Assembly: GCF_947179165.1 (NCBI RefSeq)
Contig: NC_077240.1
Location: 80,798,001-80,862,000, forward strand
Direction: 5' to 3'
Source of the DNA: Solanum dulcamara
Taxonomy: Eukaryota; Streptophyta; Magnoliopsida; Solanales; Solanaceae
DNA: 64,000 nt
The notes beneath the pieces are model-generated. The model was not told the DNA's origin and searched no databases. It saw only the letters and a program-made list of their open reading frames with translations. Below, piece after piece: positions 1 to 10,430 of the stretch. The translations under genes and the position numbers were made by a program. The first letter of the stretch is position 1. Every line of letters begins with the position of its first letter.

Positions 1-2
1 AA

Positions 3-3000
3 AATCATGCCTTTAAGTGTGCAAGAGACAATCTTGATGCTACTATGGCTTGTGGGAAACTTGACAGTAAACGCCTTGCTTTGGCTCTTAAAAAGGTACT
101 AATTTTCTACTTGAGTATGCTTTTCAATTTTCAGGTTTGTGGTTTTCTTGGATTTTAAGTTCTGGGTTTTGTTTGATTTGCTAAGTTCTATTCGATGTGT
201 GTATAAAGTTTGCATTTTGATAGTTGTCTGTGGGGGTGGGTGCGAGGGTGGGGGGGAGGCTCGTTCAAGTTGCTCTATGTTTCTTGTTTTCTTTGAAAAA
301 TCATGCCTTTAAGTATGCAAGAGACAATCTTGATGCTACTATGGCTTGTAGGGAACTTGACGGTAAAAGCCTTGCACTGGCTCTCGAAAAGGTACTACTT
401 TTCTACTTGAGTGTTTGTGTAATATTAAGCTATTGCTTCTTAGTTTATGGTGTGTCGGTTGTTGCACTATTTTGTTGTTACTGTTTTCAAATTAGTTGCT
501 ATGTTTTCTTCAATGTTGTTTTTCCTTTTCATACCTACTTTGATTTACTGTACTTGAGCACCGTGCGACCTGCGGAAACAGCCTCTCTACCTCCACAAGG
601 TATAGGGGTAAGGTTTGCATACACTCTAAGCTCTCCAGACCTACTTGTGGGATTACACTGAGTATGTTATTGTTGTATTAAGCTAGTGCTTCTTGTTTAT
701 GCTTCTTAAATTCTTAGGTTTGTGGTTTTCTTGGATTTTTTACATTGTGAATTTGGTTTGATTTTCTAATTACTGTTGAATGTGTGTTTAAAGTTAACAT
801 TTTGATGGTTGTGTGTGTGGGGAGTGTGGGGCGGAGGTTCGTTCAAGTTGCTCTATGGTTCTTGTTTTTCTCTGCAAAATCATGTCTTTAAGTGTGCAAG
901 AGACAATCTTGATGCTATGGCCTATGGGTTTTGTTTGATTTTCTAAGTTCTATTGGATGTATGTTCAATGTTTGGATTTTGATAGTTATGTGTGTGTTGG
1001 GGGTGGGGGTGGGGGTGGCTCGTTCAAGCTGCTGTATGGCTTGTTTTCCTCTGCATATCGTTCAAGCTGCTGTATGGCTTGTTTTCCTCTGCATATCATG
1101 CTTGAGATAATCTTGATGCTATGGCTTGTGGGAAACTTGACAGTAAACGCCTTACTCTGCTGTCAAAAAATACTACTAGTACTTGGTTATATGTGTAATG
1201 CCAAGCTTACTCCACGGCTCTTGTTTTTCTGCTGAGATAAATTAAAATGGTAATCTTGTAAGGGTCAGAGTAGGCTAAAGTTCTTTTTATCTAAAAAGAT
1301 CTCGATATAAAGATCTTCTGCAGCTAGGTTACTCAAAGTGGTCTTCAGTCTCAAGTCTTGCTGAAAATGTACCTTATATATCATTCTCATACTTTGAACA
1401 TTTATCTTTGTTTAAGAATCCCCTGATTGTTCTATGTGAGATCGATAAGTTGGTGGGAAAACACTGAAAAAGAATATGGGCGGACCAAGACAAGAATTGA
1501 TACTAGGCAGGAGTATCAAATGGGCGGGGTTAGGCTGGTCAAGATGGGCTGAGTTAATAAATTGGCGTCTCATCAGTTAACCCAAACTTGGATGGGTCGG
1601 CATGGCATATTTTCATGGGCTAGTTTTTCCACTCCTAGTACAAGAAGTATTACGTCAAGGATTTCTCTAGCTTTGCTATTTGAGTTTTCTGACTACATTA
1701 GAGAATTCTAAGAATTTGATAGGATTACGTTTGAGTTAATTTCTGTAATGTTGTTAATAGTTTTAAGAGTTTATTTATGAATTACTAACTGATTTGTTGT
1801 TTAATTAACAAAATGAGAGTGGAAAAAGATTTGTTGTTTAATTTCGGAGTGTAGATTGAGTGATCTAAGTCTAAAGTTGTTTGACTCAGCTCTAGGATGA
1901 GTTGGATATAAATGTCAAACAGACCTGATTAGCTCAAACATGGAGCTTTGCCAAATACTGCCTTAATCTTCATGGTTCGTGAACTTAGTTCAACACGAAG
2001 TATATATGAGAAATCTTTCTTTAGTGCATCTTGTTTTGATTGTCTATTCTATGAGCTGGAAGGTATATGATCGATATAGTAGATTGGCTTATGATCAAGG
2101 TGACAATGGTAATGCCAACATATCTTTCCCTCTAAACTCTTACATCGATCATTCGTTGTGTTGTTGTATAGTAGATCCTTATAGTTCTCTCTGTTTTGGT
2201 TGAAGTGATGTTCAATTGGCTTGGTGATCTGCACAGCTTATGTCCATTTATCAACAAGCTTGATTAGGAAAAAAATATAGTAGTAGGATACATCGCATAT
2301 TCACATGAATACATAATAGAATAGTTTAAATGACCAGCCCTTAGCTCAATTGGCAAAGATTGAGGGACTTGTGACTTAGGTGACAGGTTCGAGCCACGTG
2401 CTAAGCAAATTAAGTCTAGTATTAAAGTGGAATATAAGTAGAGAAGGGTAAAGGGCTGTACCCATTTTACGTTATATAAGATTGAAGCCCAGAAACACTG
2501 TAAACCCAGTAGTAGAACATTAACGAATAAGAAAGCCGAGTCAGTTTTCATTTCCTTTATAAACTTCATGCTTAGTCGACAGGTAACAGTGAGAGGAACA
2601 TTGAAGATTTCTGAAGAGGTGAGGAGATATGGATTAGATTGTCTCATGGAGGCCATTAAGATGGGAGCTGAGGCAAGGAGTCCCAAATGAATTGGATTAT
2701 TTAGGAAATCCTTGTTCTTGGAAGAGAACTCGTATCTAATATTGCATCGTTCCACTTCTCAAGCACTTTAAATCATTCAATGTTGGAACTCCCATGTTAT
2801 ATTGTTCACGCTCCAAATGTCCTAACTTGTGCATGCTAGGGTGTTAGAATGTCCCACATTTGTTGAAGAATGAACTGTTGATTTATTTTTTTTGGTCTGA
2901 GACAATTCTCACTTCACGGTATAGTTGAGGGACTACCAGGCTGGGAGAGGACAACTTCTTGTTCTTGCTCCTCTTTCTTCACTTTGGTCACATATGTCTT

Positions 3001-3694
3001 GCGGTAGGTAATGACAGGCAAATCAAGTTGACCCAAGGGGACCAATGCTTCTACTCCATCGAGGAGCCAAGAGTCTTGAAGACTCAAATCGACCTGGCAA
3101 CCGTAGTCAGCAATCTGAAAAATACTCTCATTTATCTTATTATAAGGTAAGTGTTGATTCTATCCCCGATAAAGCAACCCAAGCCAGCAAGCTAGGTTGG
3201 AATAGTAAAAGAAAGAGAAGGGTTGTGAAGGATATCGAGATGATTTAGGTCATACAAGGCAACCGAGGGATGGTCAATCCTAGTAGTTACTTTTTAGGCT
3301 TCATTTTTATCGGTGCAGAGGGTCAGAAACAACTTCTCTAAAGGTCTGCATAAAGTCTACTCTTTTCCAACTCCACTTTTTGGAACTACACTGGGTATGA
3401 TGTTTTGTTGTTGCTTCATTTCTATCAACGTATTTTTGATCTCTTTTTCGTTGTTAAATAGTTGACACTACTTATATATATGTTAAGCATGTAACATCAA
3501 TCAAAATTCACATTATTATTTTTCTGAACTTTTTTCAGGAATTTGACTCAACATATGGACCAGCTTGGCATTGTATTGTGGGAACTAGCTTTGGTTCATA
3601 TGTCACACATTCCATAGGAGGTTTTTTGTACTTCTCAATTGATAAGGTTTATGTTCTTCTATTTAGGACTGCTGTTGAACCTTTAGATCATTGA
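3..3694 (+). CDS. Dynein light chain, LC8 type (3' part; exons 3..95 and 3539..3694)
   Basis: The gene enters from the left edge. The first visible exon (3-95) reads [20 protein letters not shown] and continues to ALALKK, ending at a GT donor at 96. The last exon (3539-3694, after TTTTTTCAG) encodes 51 residues, starting [20 protein letters not shown] and ending RTAVEPLDH, then TGA. This is the conserved LC8 core: the WHCIVG strand and YVTHS, which in the family form the dimer and target-binding groove. Plants lack dynein motors, so LC8 proteins act there as dimerising hubs, for example at nuclear pores (known of the family). Both junctions are phase 0. The intervening 3.4 kb intron holds three more copies of the exon, so which copy is spliced cannot be told. 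The 5' exon(s) lie outside the window. Confidence 0.85.
299..391 (+). pseudogene. Second copy of the dynein light chain penultimate exon
   Basis: A 93-base open copy of the exon at 3-95, about 296 bp downstream, also followed by a GT donor (392) and the same intron start (GTACTA). It keeps the reading frame but changes several residues: C to Y, GK to RE, S to G, R to S and K to E before the last lysine. No AG acceptor lies directly in front (the flank reads CTTTGAA), so it is either a decayed exon or uses an acceptor further upstream, such as the CAAG near 269. It could be an alternative cassette exon. Confidence 0.65.
571..677 (+). mobile_element. RTE-type LINE 3' tail
   Basis: Carries the Solanaceae consensus GGAAACAGCCTCTCTACCTC, CACTTGTGGGATTACACTG-like sequence and a TTATTGTTGTA tail, as found at the 3' end of 5'-truncated RTE LINEs. 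It lies between exon copies 2 and 3 and may have helped recombination there. Family assignment is from memory of the repeat. Confidence 0.5.
878..917 (+). pseudogene. Third, truncated copy of the dynein exon
   Basis: Matches the first ~36 bases of the exon (AATCATGTCTTTAAG and on to GATGCTATGGCC), then jumps into sequence matching intron bases near 165 (TATGGGTTTTGTTTGATTTTC). The missing part of exon and intron shows an internal deletion in one repeat unit. It cannot encode the full exon. Confidence 0.6.
1021..1096 (+). repeat. 38-bp direct tandem duplication
   Basis: Two identical adjacent 38-base units (1021-1058, 1059-1096), each starting CGTTCAAGCTGCTGTATGGC and ending CTGCATAT. They sit just before the fourth exon copy; similar single copies precede copies 2 and 3. 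Confidence 0.9.
1095..1170 (+). pseudogene. Fourth, degenerate copy of the dynein exon
   Basis: ATCATGCTTGAGATAATCTTG and GGGAAACTTGACAGTAAACG match the exon, but there is an internal deletion of the KCA codons, and the last part (CTCTGCTGTCAAAAAATAC) has lost the GT donor. It is a relic of the same tandem expansion. Confidence 0.55.
1508..1637. mobile_element. Short MITE with inverted ends (hAT-like)
   Basis: Ends are inverted: AGGAGTATCAAATGGGCGGG on the left, and CATGGGCTAGTTTTTCCACT followed by CCT on the right. The right end matches the right end of the element in the F-box gene intron near 27570-27597. No clear target duplication was seen. Confidence 0.35.
2335..2465 (+). mobile_element. 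tRNA-derived SINE
   Basis: Has a pol III A box (TAGCTCAATTGG, about 2342) and B box (GGTTCGAGCC, about 2386) spaced as in a tRNA, followed by a non-tRNA body ending GGGCTGTACCC. It lies in the dynein intron. SolS-type family assumed; no target duplication identified. Confidence 0.6.
3316..3415 (+). mobile_element. Degraded RTE LINE 3' tail
   Basis: GAGGGTCAGAAACAACTTCTC, then GGAACTACACTGGGTATGAT and a TTTGTTGTTGC tail: a diverged form of the tail at 571-677, inserted about 120 bp before the last dynein exon. Confidence 0.45.
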
Positions 3695-4151
3695 CCAAAT
3701 AGTTCTTGATTTCTACTCTCTAATTTTTGAAAAATTAATTTATGAGAGGTTTTTGTTTAATTTGTATGTTGGATTATACAGTCACCAATGTGTTTGCCAT
3801 GCCAAAACTGAAATTGTCCTTTTACTATTTTTAACTAATTTTATATATGGTCAATAAAGGATGTGATCTAGCGGTCAATAAAATTATAATAAATCATGAG
3901 AAATTAATTAGTGTTCAAATTTTAGTAGAGACAAAAAATTGCCATGTAATTTCTTTCCATTGGTGTAAGCTTTAGTAGACAAAGTTATTATGTATTTGTA
4001 ATAACAAGAGAAATAGTAAGTACTGCTGGATTAGTCAACGTCTAGCAGTCAATGAAATTAGAAAGACGATGAGAAATGAGCGTTCAAATTTTAGCCGATG
4101 TGAAAAAATGCCATGTTATTTCTTTCCATCGGCGTAAGTTTTGGTAGATAA

Positions 4152-4370
4152 AGTGGTTTGGGCTTGGGACTTTCATGTTGGAGGTCTCAAGTTCGAAATC
4201 TCTTGCCAGCGAAAGCAAGGGGTTTGCCTTCTGGGTCGAGCTCGTCGCATCGGGCTTGCTTAGTGCAGGTTATCTCTCCTGTGTGGTTTGCGAGTTATTG
4301 CATAGGAGCGAAGTTTTTACCCTGTGCGCATCCAAAGGATAGCGACGAAAAGTTTCTCTTGTCATAAAAA
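4152..4370 (+). mobile_element. tRNA-related SINE inserted in copy A only
   Basis: Starts GTGGTTTGGGCTTGGG, holds a B-box-like AAGTTCGAAATC, the body GCAAGGGGTTTGCCTTCTGG and GTGCGCATCCAAAGGATAG, and ends CTTGTCATAAAAAAAATAAA. The duplicate block at 24260 reads straight through (AGATAAAATTATC), giving an empty site. ATAAA appears on both sides of the SINE, consistent with a short target duplication. The family resembles a well-known Solanaceae SINE. Confidence 0.7.
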
Positions 4371-4395
4371 AAATAAAAAATTATCAAATGTTTGC

Positions 4396-4590
4396 AGTGA
4401 CGAGAAAAATAGTAAAAATTCGTAAATTAATCGAGGTACAAGAAAAATAGTAAAAATTCGTAAATTAATCGAGGTACATGCAAACTAATTTGGATACGAA
4501 CCCATAAAAATTAAGTCTCAACTTTAATATATGTAGATGTGTGCAAGCTAATTTGAATACGTAGCCAATAAAAATTAAGTCTCAACTTTA
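4396..4590 (+). repeat. Local tandem duplications in copy A
   Basis: AGAAAAATAGTAAAAATTCG followed by TAAATTAATCGAGGTAC occurs twice in a row (about 4401-4476). Next, a unit with AAAAATTAAGTCTCAACTTT occurs twice (about 4505 and 4567). Copy B has only one of each. Confidence 0.75.
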
Positions 4591-5246
4591 ATATAAGTTG
4601 ACATACACGTGAAAACATTTTTCTTTTCTCATTTGCATGACACACCTCCATGGAAACAACAAAAATAGTCCTTATAATTTGGGTTACATGCAAAGCAATC
4701 CTTTAAATATATTCCTGAGCAACTTTAGTCCTTTAAGTTTGTTGAAAGTGAACGCTTTTGGTCTCAGTTTATGCCGGTTAGATCTGAAAAAACTATGAAA
4801 AAAGGGATAAGAGGGAATTTACATTTGCAGGTACAATTTTTATAGTTTCTTTCTAATGTAATTTTTCTGTGATGAGAGTTCTATAATTCGATTGGATATT
4901 CTCTGATTGTTCTGGTTAAACTTTGTTTTCACAGTTCTCCTCAAAATTACCAGACAAATCCTATTAAAATATTCGACAGAAAACAAACATGCTCACTTTG
5001 ACAAACTTCAACGATCAAAACTTCTCATGAATATATATTTAATGGACTACTTTTAAATCTACACAAACATAATGGACCATTTTTATCATTTTCTCTCCTG
5101 TACAATTCATCAATTGGTATTACATGACAAAAAGTATCCATCTAAGTTTTTTGCTTTTCCCATTCTAGCAAAATTTATCAACACACAACTTGCTTCATTA
5201 TCTTCAATACTAACACTTACATTTTTATCATACCATAACACAAAAA

Positions 5247-5720
5247 TATTGGGGAGGAAGCACCACAACTAAAGTTTGATATGATAAATAATGAAAATAA
5301 ATTAGACACGAGAATTTTACGTGGAAACTCCTCAAACAGATAGAGGGGAAAAACCACGAGGTAGAAGGATTTTACTATGATAATATGAGAGTACACTGCT
5401 CGCAAATATAAGGAGAAAACAACAATAAACACTTCTCTCTTATAAAAGGAACAACTACTAAAGAGGATACTCAAGACTATAATATTTATCTTGGTGTATA
5501 ACTCTTTTTGTATTCTTACTCTCTCTTTTTCTGAATGAATCAAATGAGGGCACGAGGCCCTCTATTTATAGGAGGATGAAAAAACATAAAAAAAATTACG
5601 CGTTAATTTTCTACGCGTTGGCAACAACTTTTTCTTTTTTTTTCTTGGACGGTGTCTTTTCTTTCAAAAGTTGCTGCCAACTTTTTCCTCCTCTTTTGTA
5701 TTTTCTTTGACTTTCTTGCA
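5247..5720 (-). repeat. Copia 1 LTR (3' LTR of the minus-strand element)
   Basis: 474 bases, TATTGGGGAGG...CTTTCTTGCA, aligning end to end with 9911-10384. The first bases have mutated from TG to TA. The plus-strand sequence just inside it (TTCTCCACTTGAAG) is, on the element strand, the purine-rich priming tract. Confidence 0.9.
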
Positions 5721-6065
5721 TTCTCCACTTGAAGATTTAATTGAGAATCAATTAAGTCTTCACACCATCCTTTCTACCCAATTACTGCAATGTTACGTTT
5801 CTGCTAGGCCAATAGAAGATCGACACCATTTAAACTTGTTACTATTGATCGGCTTCGTAAACATATCTGCTAGGTTGTCATTAGTGTGAATTTTCTGAAT
5901 ATCCACACTGCCTTCTTCCACCTTCTCACGAACAAAGTGATACTAAACTCGTATGTGTTTTGTCCTTGAATGAAATGCTGGATTTTTTGCAAGATGCAAA
6001 GCGCTCTGACTGTCACAAAACAGAGCGGCCTTCTCTTATTTGTGCCAGAGCTCTTCCAGTAACAT

Positions 6066-7745
6066 CTACATCCATATTGCCTCTTTGCTAGCTTGTGTAA
6101 CTGCTACATATTCTGCTTTCGTCGTAGATGTAGACACGATAGATTGCAGTTTTGAAACCCAACTTACAGCTCCTCCAGCAAGAGTAAACGCATAACCTAT
6201 GGTAGACTTGCTTTTATCAAGATCACCTGCATAATCTGAATCAACATAACCTTTAACAGTAAAGTCTGATCCTCCATAATACATTGCAACATCTGAGGTA
6301 ACCTTGATATATCTCAGGATCCTCTTAACAGTATTCTAATGCTCTCTACCAGGATTAGCCATGTATCGACTAACCATTCCCATTGCTTGTGCAATGTCAG
6401 GTCTTGTACATACCATGACGAACATTAAACTTTCCACTACTGATGCATATGGTACTCTAGACATCTTCATCCTCTCTACTTCATTCCTAGGACACATACT
6501 TGAGAATAACTTGAAATTAATAGAAAGTGGGGTAGAAATTGACTTACAGTCTTGCATCTTGAAGAGTCTCAAAATTTTCTTCAAGTAGTTCTTTTGAGAA
6601 AGTCAAATCTTCCTATTATTTCTGTCTTGGTGAATTTGCATCCCTAGAATCTTGTTTGCTGGTCCCAAATCCTTTATTTCAAACTCTCTAGCCAACTATG
6701 CCTTTAAATTTATGAGACGATCTTTGTTAGGGCCTACAAACGACATGTCATCAACATACAACAGCAAAATAACAAAATTATCATCACCAAATCTCTTGTA
6801 ATAAATACAAGGATCTGAACTATGTCTGTTGTATCCAAGGCCTATAATGAAGGAATCAAATCTCTTATACCAACACCTCAGCACCTGTTTGAGACCATAT
6901 AGAGATTTGTTCAACCTGCAAACCAAGTTCTCTTTTCCTTGTTCTTCAAAACCTTCTGGTTGGAGCATGTAAATTTCTTCTTCAAGTTCTCTATGAAGAA
7001 ATGCAGTTTTGACATCTAACTGCTCCAAGTACAAATCAAATGCAAGACACATCGCTAGGACCACTCGAATTGTTGTGAGTCAAACTATCGGAGAAAATAT
7101 CTCATTGAAGTCTATATCTTCTTTCTGAGCAAATCCTTTTACCACCAATCTTGCACGATACTTCTCCACTTGATTATTACCATTGCGTTTGATCTTATAG
7201 ACCCATTTGTTTCCAATGACCTTCTTTCCTTGTGGTAATTGAACAAGATCCCATGTTTTATTTTTATGAAGAGTTTCAATTTCTTCTTGCATTGCTGCCA
7301 TCCAAAGAGATGATTTTTGGCCTTTCATAGCCTCGTGAAAAGTTGAAGGCTCTCCATCTTCTATTAATAGACAATATGCAACATTGCTCTCCATAGAATA
7401 ATCTGAGTGCCAAACTAATTCTCTTCTCTCCCTAGTTGACTGTCGAACTTGTGGAGATTCGATCTCAGCTTGCTCTTGTTCTTCGTGCTCTGGTGCTGCT
7501 TTAGAAGAAACTGGAACTTCTTTTATTTTTTCAACTTCAACTGTAGTAGTCTCTGATTTTTCTTTTGAAGTGCTACCTTCTTTTACTTGTATCTTGTTTT
7601 CAACAAATATAACATCCCTGCTGATTACCACCTTGCGGGCAGTGGAATCCCACAAGCGATACCCCTTGACTCTATCAGTATACCCTAAGAAAATGCATTT
7701 TCTGGATTTTGGATCTAACTTTGATTTTTTTTGAATGTTGTACAT
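6066..7745 (-). pseudogene. Copia 1 reverse transcriptase and RNase H
   Basis: Opens with the integrase C-terminal region (KCIFLGYTDRVKGYRLWD), then the RT start (WVYKIKRNGNNQVEKYRARL), the palm motifs DVKTAFLHRELEEEIYM and LLLYVDDMSFVG, and RNase H (SDYAGDLDKSKSTIGY, then STTKAEYVAV). The reading frame is interrupted near 7070, 6690, 6590 and 6330. Confidence 0.9.
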
Positions 7746-7802
7746 AACATAAGCAGGACTTCCAAATATATGTAGGCGAGAATAATCAGCTAGTTTTCCT
7801 GT

Positions 7803-8581
7803 CTACATCTCCATTGACGTTTTCAGATCAATTGCGGTTGATGGTAACTGATTGATCACATAACAGGTGATTTTGACTGCTTTTGTCCAGAATGGTTTTT
7901 CCAACCTTACAGTTGCCAACATAGCTCTTGTCCGTTCCAACAAGGTTCTGTTCATCCGTTCTGTTACTTTATTTTGTTGTGGAGTATATGCCACCGTGAA
8001 CTGCCGTTTAACACCTTCTTATTTACAGAAGTTATCAAATTCATCGCCAGTGTATTCTCCTCCATTATCTGTCCTTAAACACTGATCTTTTTCTCAGATT
8101 TAAGTTCCACCCACACTTTGAAATTTTTGAAAATTGGAAAAACATCTGCCTTTCTCTTGATTGGATACACCCAAATTCTCCTCGAGTAATTGTCGATAAA
8201 TGACATGAAATATTTCGCTCCTCCTAAGGACTTCACCAGTGCTCGCCAGACATCAGAGTAGACCAGATCTAATATTTTCTTTTTTTTAGCAGATGAACTG
8301 CTAAACTTCAGGCTATTTTGCTTATTGGTAACATAATGCTCACAAAAGGATAGTGAAACCTTTTTGATCCCTGAAAGAAGCTTTTGCTCAGCAACAATCT
8401 TCAAACCTCGTTCCGACATATGGCCAAGTTTACGATGCCATATCATCGTTGATTCTTCAAATGAATTTGCTGACGCGATTGATGCTTCTCCTTCTTGGTG
8501 TGTTTCACCTTTAAGCACATATAGATTTGTAGAAAGTTTTTCTGCTTTCATCACTACAAGCGCTCCTTTGGATATTTTCAT
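7803..8581 (-). pseudogene. Copia 1 integrase region
   Basis: Contains the gag-pre-integrase zinc site (WHRKLGHMSERGLK ... CEHYVTNKQ, with one cysteine replaced), then LDLVYSDVW and the end of the catalytic core (AYTPQQNKVTERMNRTLLER). The third acidic residue is kept (VTER). Frame breaks lie near 8074 and 7800. Confidence 0.82.
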
Positions 8582-8788
8582 GACTCGACCATGAGTCTTA
8601 TATGAACCTCAATTATCATCTAATTATCCCAAAGACAATAGATTCTTCCTCAAGTCTTTTACATGTCGTACCTCCTAGATGGTGCGTATCGTGCCATCAT
8701 ACATCTTTATTTTGATGGACCCAATACCAATAACATCCAAAGCATGATCGTCTTCCATGAACATAGACCCTCCTGAGATAGAATTATA

Positions 8789-9730
8789 TTAATTGAACCA
8801 TTCTCTTCGGAAAGTCATGTGCCATATTGCTCCTGTGTCCATGATCCAAACATCAGTGAAATATTTTCTACCTTCATTATTTGATATTGCTTCACTACAT
8901 AAAATATCTCCATCATCCAAGGTACTTGCAACATTCCCTTGAGCATTTGATGGCTCAGGGTGTTCACTTTTCTTCTTGAACATATAATCTTTCTTGAAGT
9001 GCCCTTTCTTGCCACAGTTGTAACACTTGATATTCTTCTTACTTCTTGATTGAGATCTACCATAATTGTGACTCCCACTGGAGCTACGTTTCGTTGGTCT
9101 TCCTCTCACCATCATCAAAGTTTCAGCTTGCTGCGAACTTGCTTGTCTGTCTTCCTTATTTTTGCGTCGATTTTCTTCTTCTAAGACAGTAGCTACAATT
9201 TCATCGAAAACTAGACTGTCTGTATTATTCGTCAGGTTGATGATGAGTTGATCATACGAGTCATGCAGACTTTGAAGTAGAAGCTCCGCACGTTCAGTCC
9301 CCTCTATTTTGCAACCCATTATTGTAAGTTGCGAAAATAGAGTATTCAAAGTATTGATGTGTTCAGTAACTGACATGGACTCTGTCATTCGAAGAGTATA
9401 CAATCTTCTTTTTAAGAAGATTTTATTATGCTAAGACTTGGCCTCATACAATCCCGTAAGAGTATCTTATATTTTCTTCGCAATCCATTTTTCAGCCACA
9501 CTAGACAACACTTGATCAGCTAGTGCCAAGTGTAGATCAGCAACTGCATTGCTGTCTATGTAGTTCCACTTGCTATCATTAGTGAAGTCTGTGGGCCTGC
9601 CTTCAATTGCAGCTAAACAATTGTCTTTTCTCAATATCGCTTTTATTTTCATTTTCCATAATGAGAAATTAGTCCCATTGAATTTCTCAACGTCAAACTT
9701 TGTTGTATTAGACATTGTTATTTGCTTCAC
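8789..9730 (-). pseudogene. Copia 1 gag and protease region
   Basis: Starts at MSNTTKFDVEKFNGTNFSLW (9715 downward), the usual Copia gag opening. In-frame stops occur after AEKWIAKKI (near 9467) and after YEAKS; the frame then continues to a CCHC zinc knuckle, CYNCGKKGHFKKDY, whose last cysteine has become tyrosine, and to the aspartic protease motif WIMDTGAIWHM. The lost knuckle cysteine and the stops show that it is dead. Confidence 0.85.
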
Positions 9731-9897
9731 ACCCTTTTAGATCATTTCTGAATATTTTGCGAACAATCGTGACAAAATGTATTGTCACCAAAATTTACTA
9801 TTCACATGAATAGTACTTTTCATCGAATTTTACTATTCACAAAATTTTTACTATTCACAGATAGTACCTTCGCATAAAACAGAAAGAATAACCGAGA

Positions 9898-9909
9898 GCT
9901 CTCATACCA
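9898..9909 (-). other. Copia 1 primer-binding site
   Basis: On the minus strand one base inside the 5' LTR the sequence reads TGGTATGAGAGC, one mismatch from TGGTATCAGAGC, the usual Copia site complementary to the 3' end of initiator tRNA-Met. Confidence 0.8.
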
Positions 9910-9910
9910 T

Positions 9911-10384
9911 TGTTGGGGGAAGGAAGCATCACAACTAAAATTTGATATGATAAATAATAAAAATAAATTAGACACGAGAATTTAACGTGGAAACCCCTCA
10001 AACAGACAGAGGGGAAAAACCACGGGGTAGAAAGATTTTACTATGATAATATGGAGTACACTGCTCTCAAATATAAGGAGAAAACAACAATAAACACTTC
10101 TCCCTTATAAAAGGAACAACTACTAAAGAGGATACTCAAGACTATAATATTTATTTTGGTGTATAACTCTTTTTGTATTCTTACTCTCTCTTTTTCTGAA
10201 TGAATCAAATGAGGGCACGAGACCCTCTATTTATAGAAGGATGAAAAAGCGTAAAAAAAATTACGCATTAATTTTCTACGCATAGGCAACAACTTTTTCT
10301 TCTTTTTTTTGGACGGTGCCTTTTCTTTCAAAAGTTGCGGACAGTTTCTTCCTCCTCTTTTGTATTTTCTTTGACTTTCTTGCA
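9911..10384 (-). repeat. Copia 1 LTR (5' LTR of the minus-strand element)
   Basis: 474 bases, TGTTGGGGGAAGG...CTTTCTTGCA. It contains TTATAAAAGG-like promoter sequence on the plus strand. Its outer edge abuts the target duplication AAAAA and then TGATACAA, the start of the F-box remnant. Confidence 0.9.
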
Positions 10385-10410
10385 AAAAATGATACAATCT
10401 CCTTCACAAT
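10385..10410 (+). pseudogene. Remnant of F-box gene start, copy A
   Basis: After the Copia element the sequence AAAAATGATACAATCTCCTT resumes the duplicated block and matches the start codon region of the F-box gene at 25044-25069 (ATGATACAAAGTACTCC). The match stops after CTTCACAAT and gives way to Hcr9-type upstream sequence, so only about eight codons survive. Confidence 0.75.
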
Positions 10411-10430
10411 GATACCATATTCTGGACTTG

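Larger units (their letters stand above)
3737..5246 (+). repeat. Segmental duplication, copy A (partner 23863-25072)
   Basis: From TTTATGAGAGGTTTTTGTTT, just after the dynein stop, to CATACCATAACACAAAAA this stretch aligns with 23863-25047, the upstream region of the F-box gene. Copy A additionally contains a SINE (about 4152-4370) and short local duplications. After 5246 the match is interrupted by a Copia element and resumes at 10385. In copy B the last part of the block precedes and enters the F-box gene. Confidence 0.85.
5247..10384 (-). mobile_element. Ty1/Copia LTR retrotransposon 1, full length but broken
   Basis: A 5138-bp element on the minus strand: two 474-bp LTRs (5247-5720 and 9911-10384) with ends T(A/G)TTGGGG...CTTGCA, flanked by the 5-bp target duplication AAAAA (5242-5246 and 10385-10389). 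Reading from the right it has gag, protease, integrase, reverse transcriptase and RNase H, the Copia order. A near-canonical tRNA-Met primer site follows the right LTR, and a purine-rich AAGTGGAGAA precedes the left one. The coding part is split by stops and frameshifts, so it is not autonomous. The LTRs differ at roughly two dozen sites by hand count (about 5%), so the insertion is not recent. It resembles the Tnt1/Tork group. Confidence 0.93.

Noticed and set aside
224..661. 145-residue open frame over dynein exon copy 2
   Set aside because: Only residues 26-56 are exon-like. The rest is intron read-through and LINE tail, and a GT donor follows the exon part.
957..1235. 92-residue frame with a glycine run
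   Set aside because: It is the GT/G-rich intron repeat and a decayed exon copy in the wrong frame.
5217..5543. 108-residue frame at the Copia 1 LTR
   Set aside because: It crosses the LTR border and has no protein motif.
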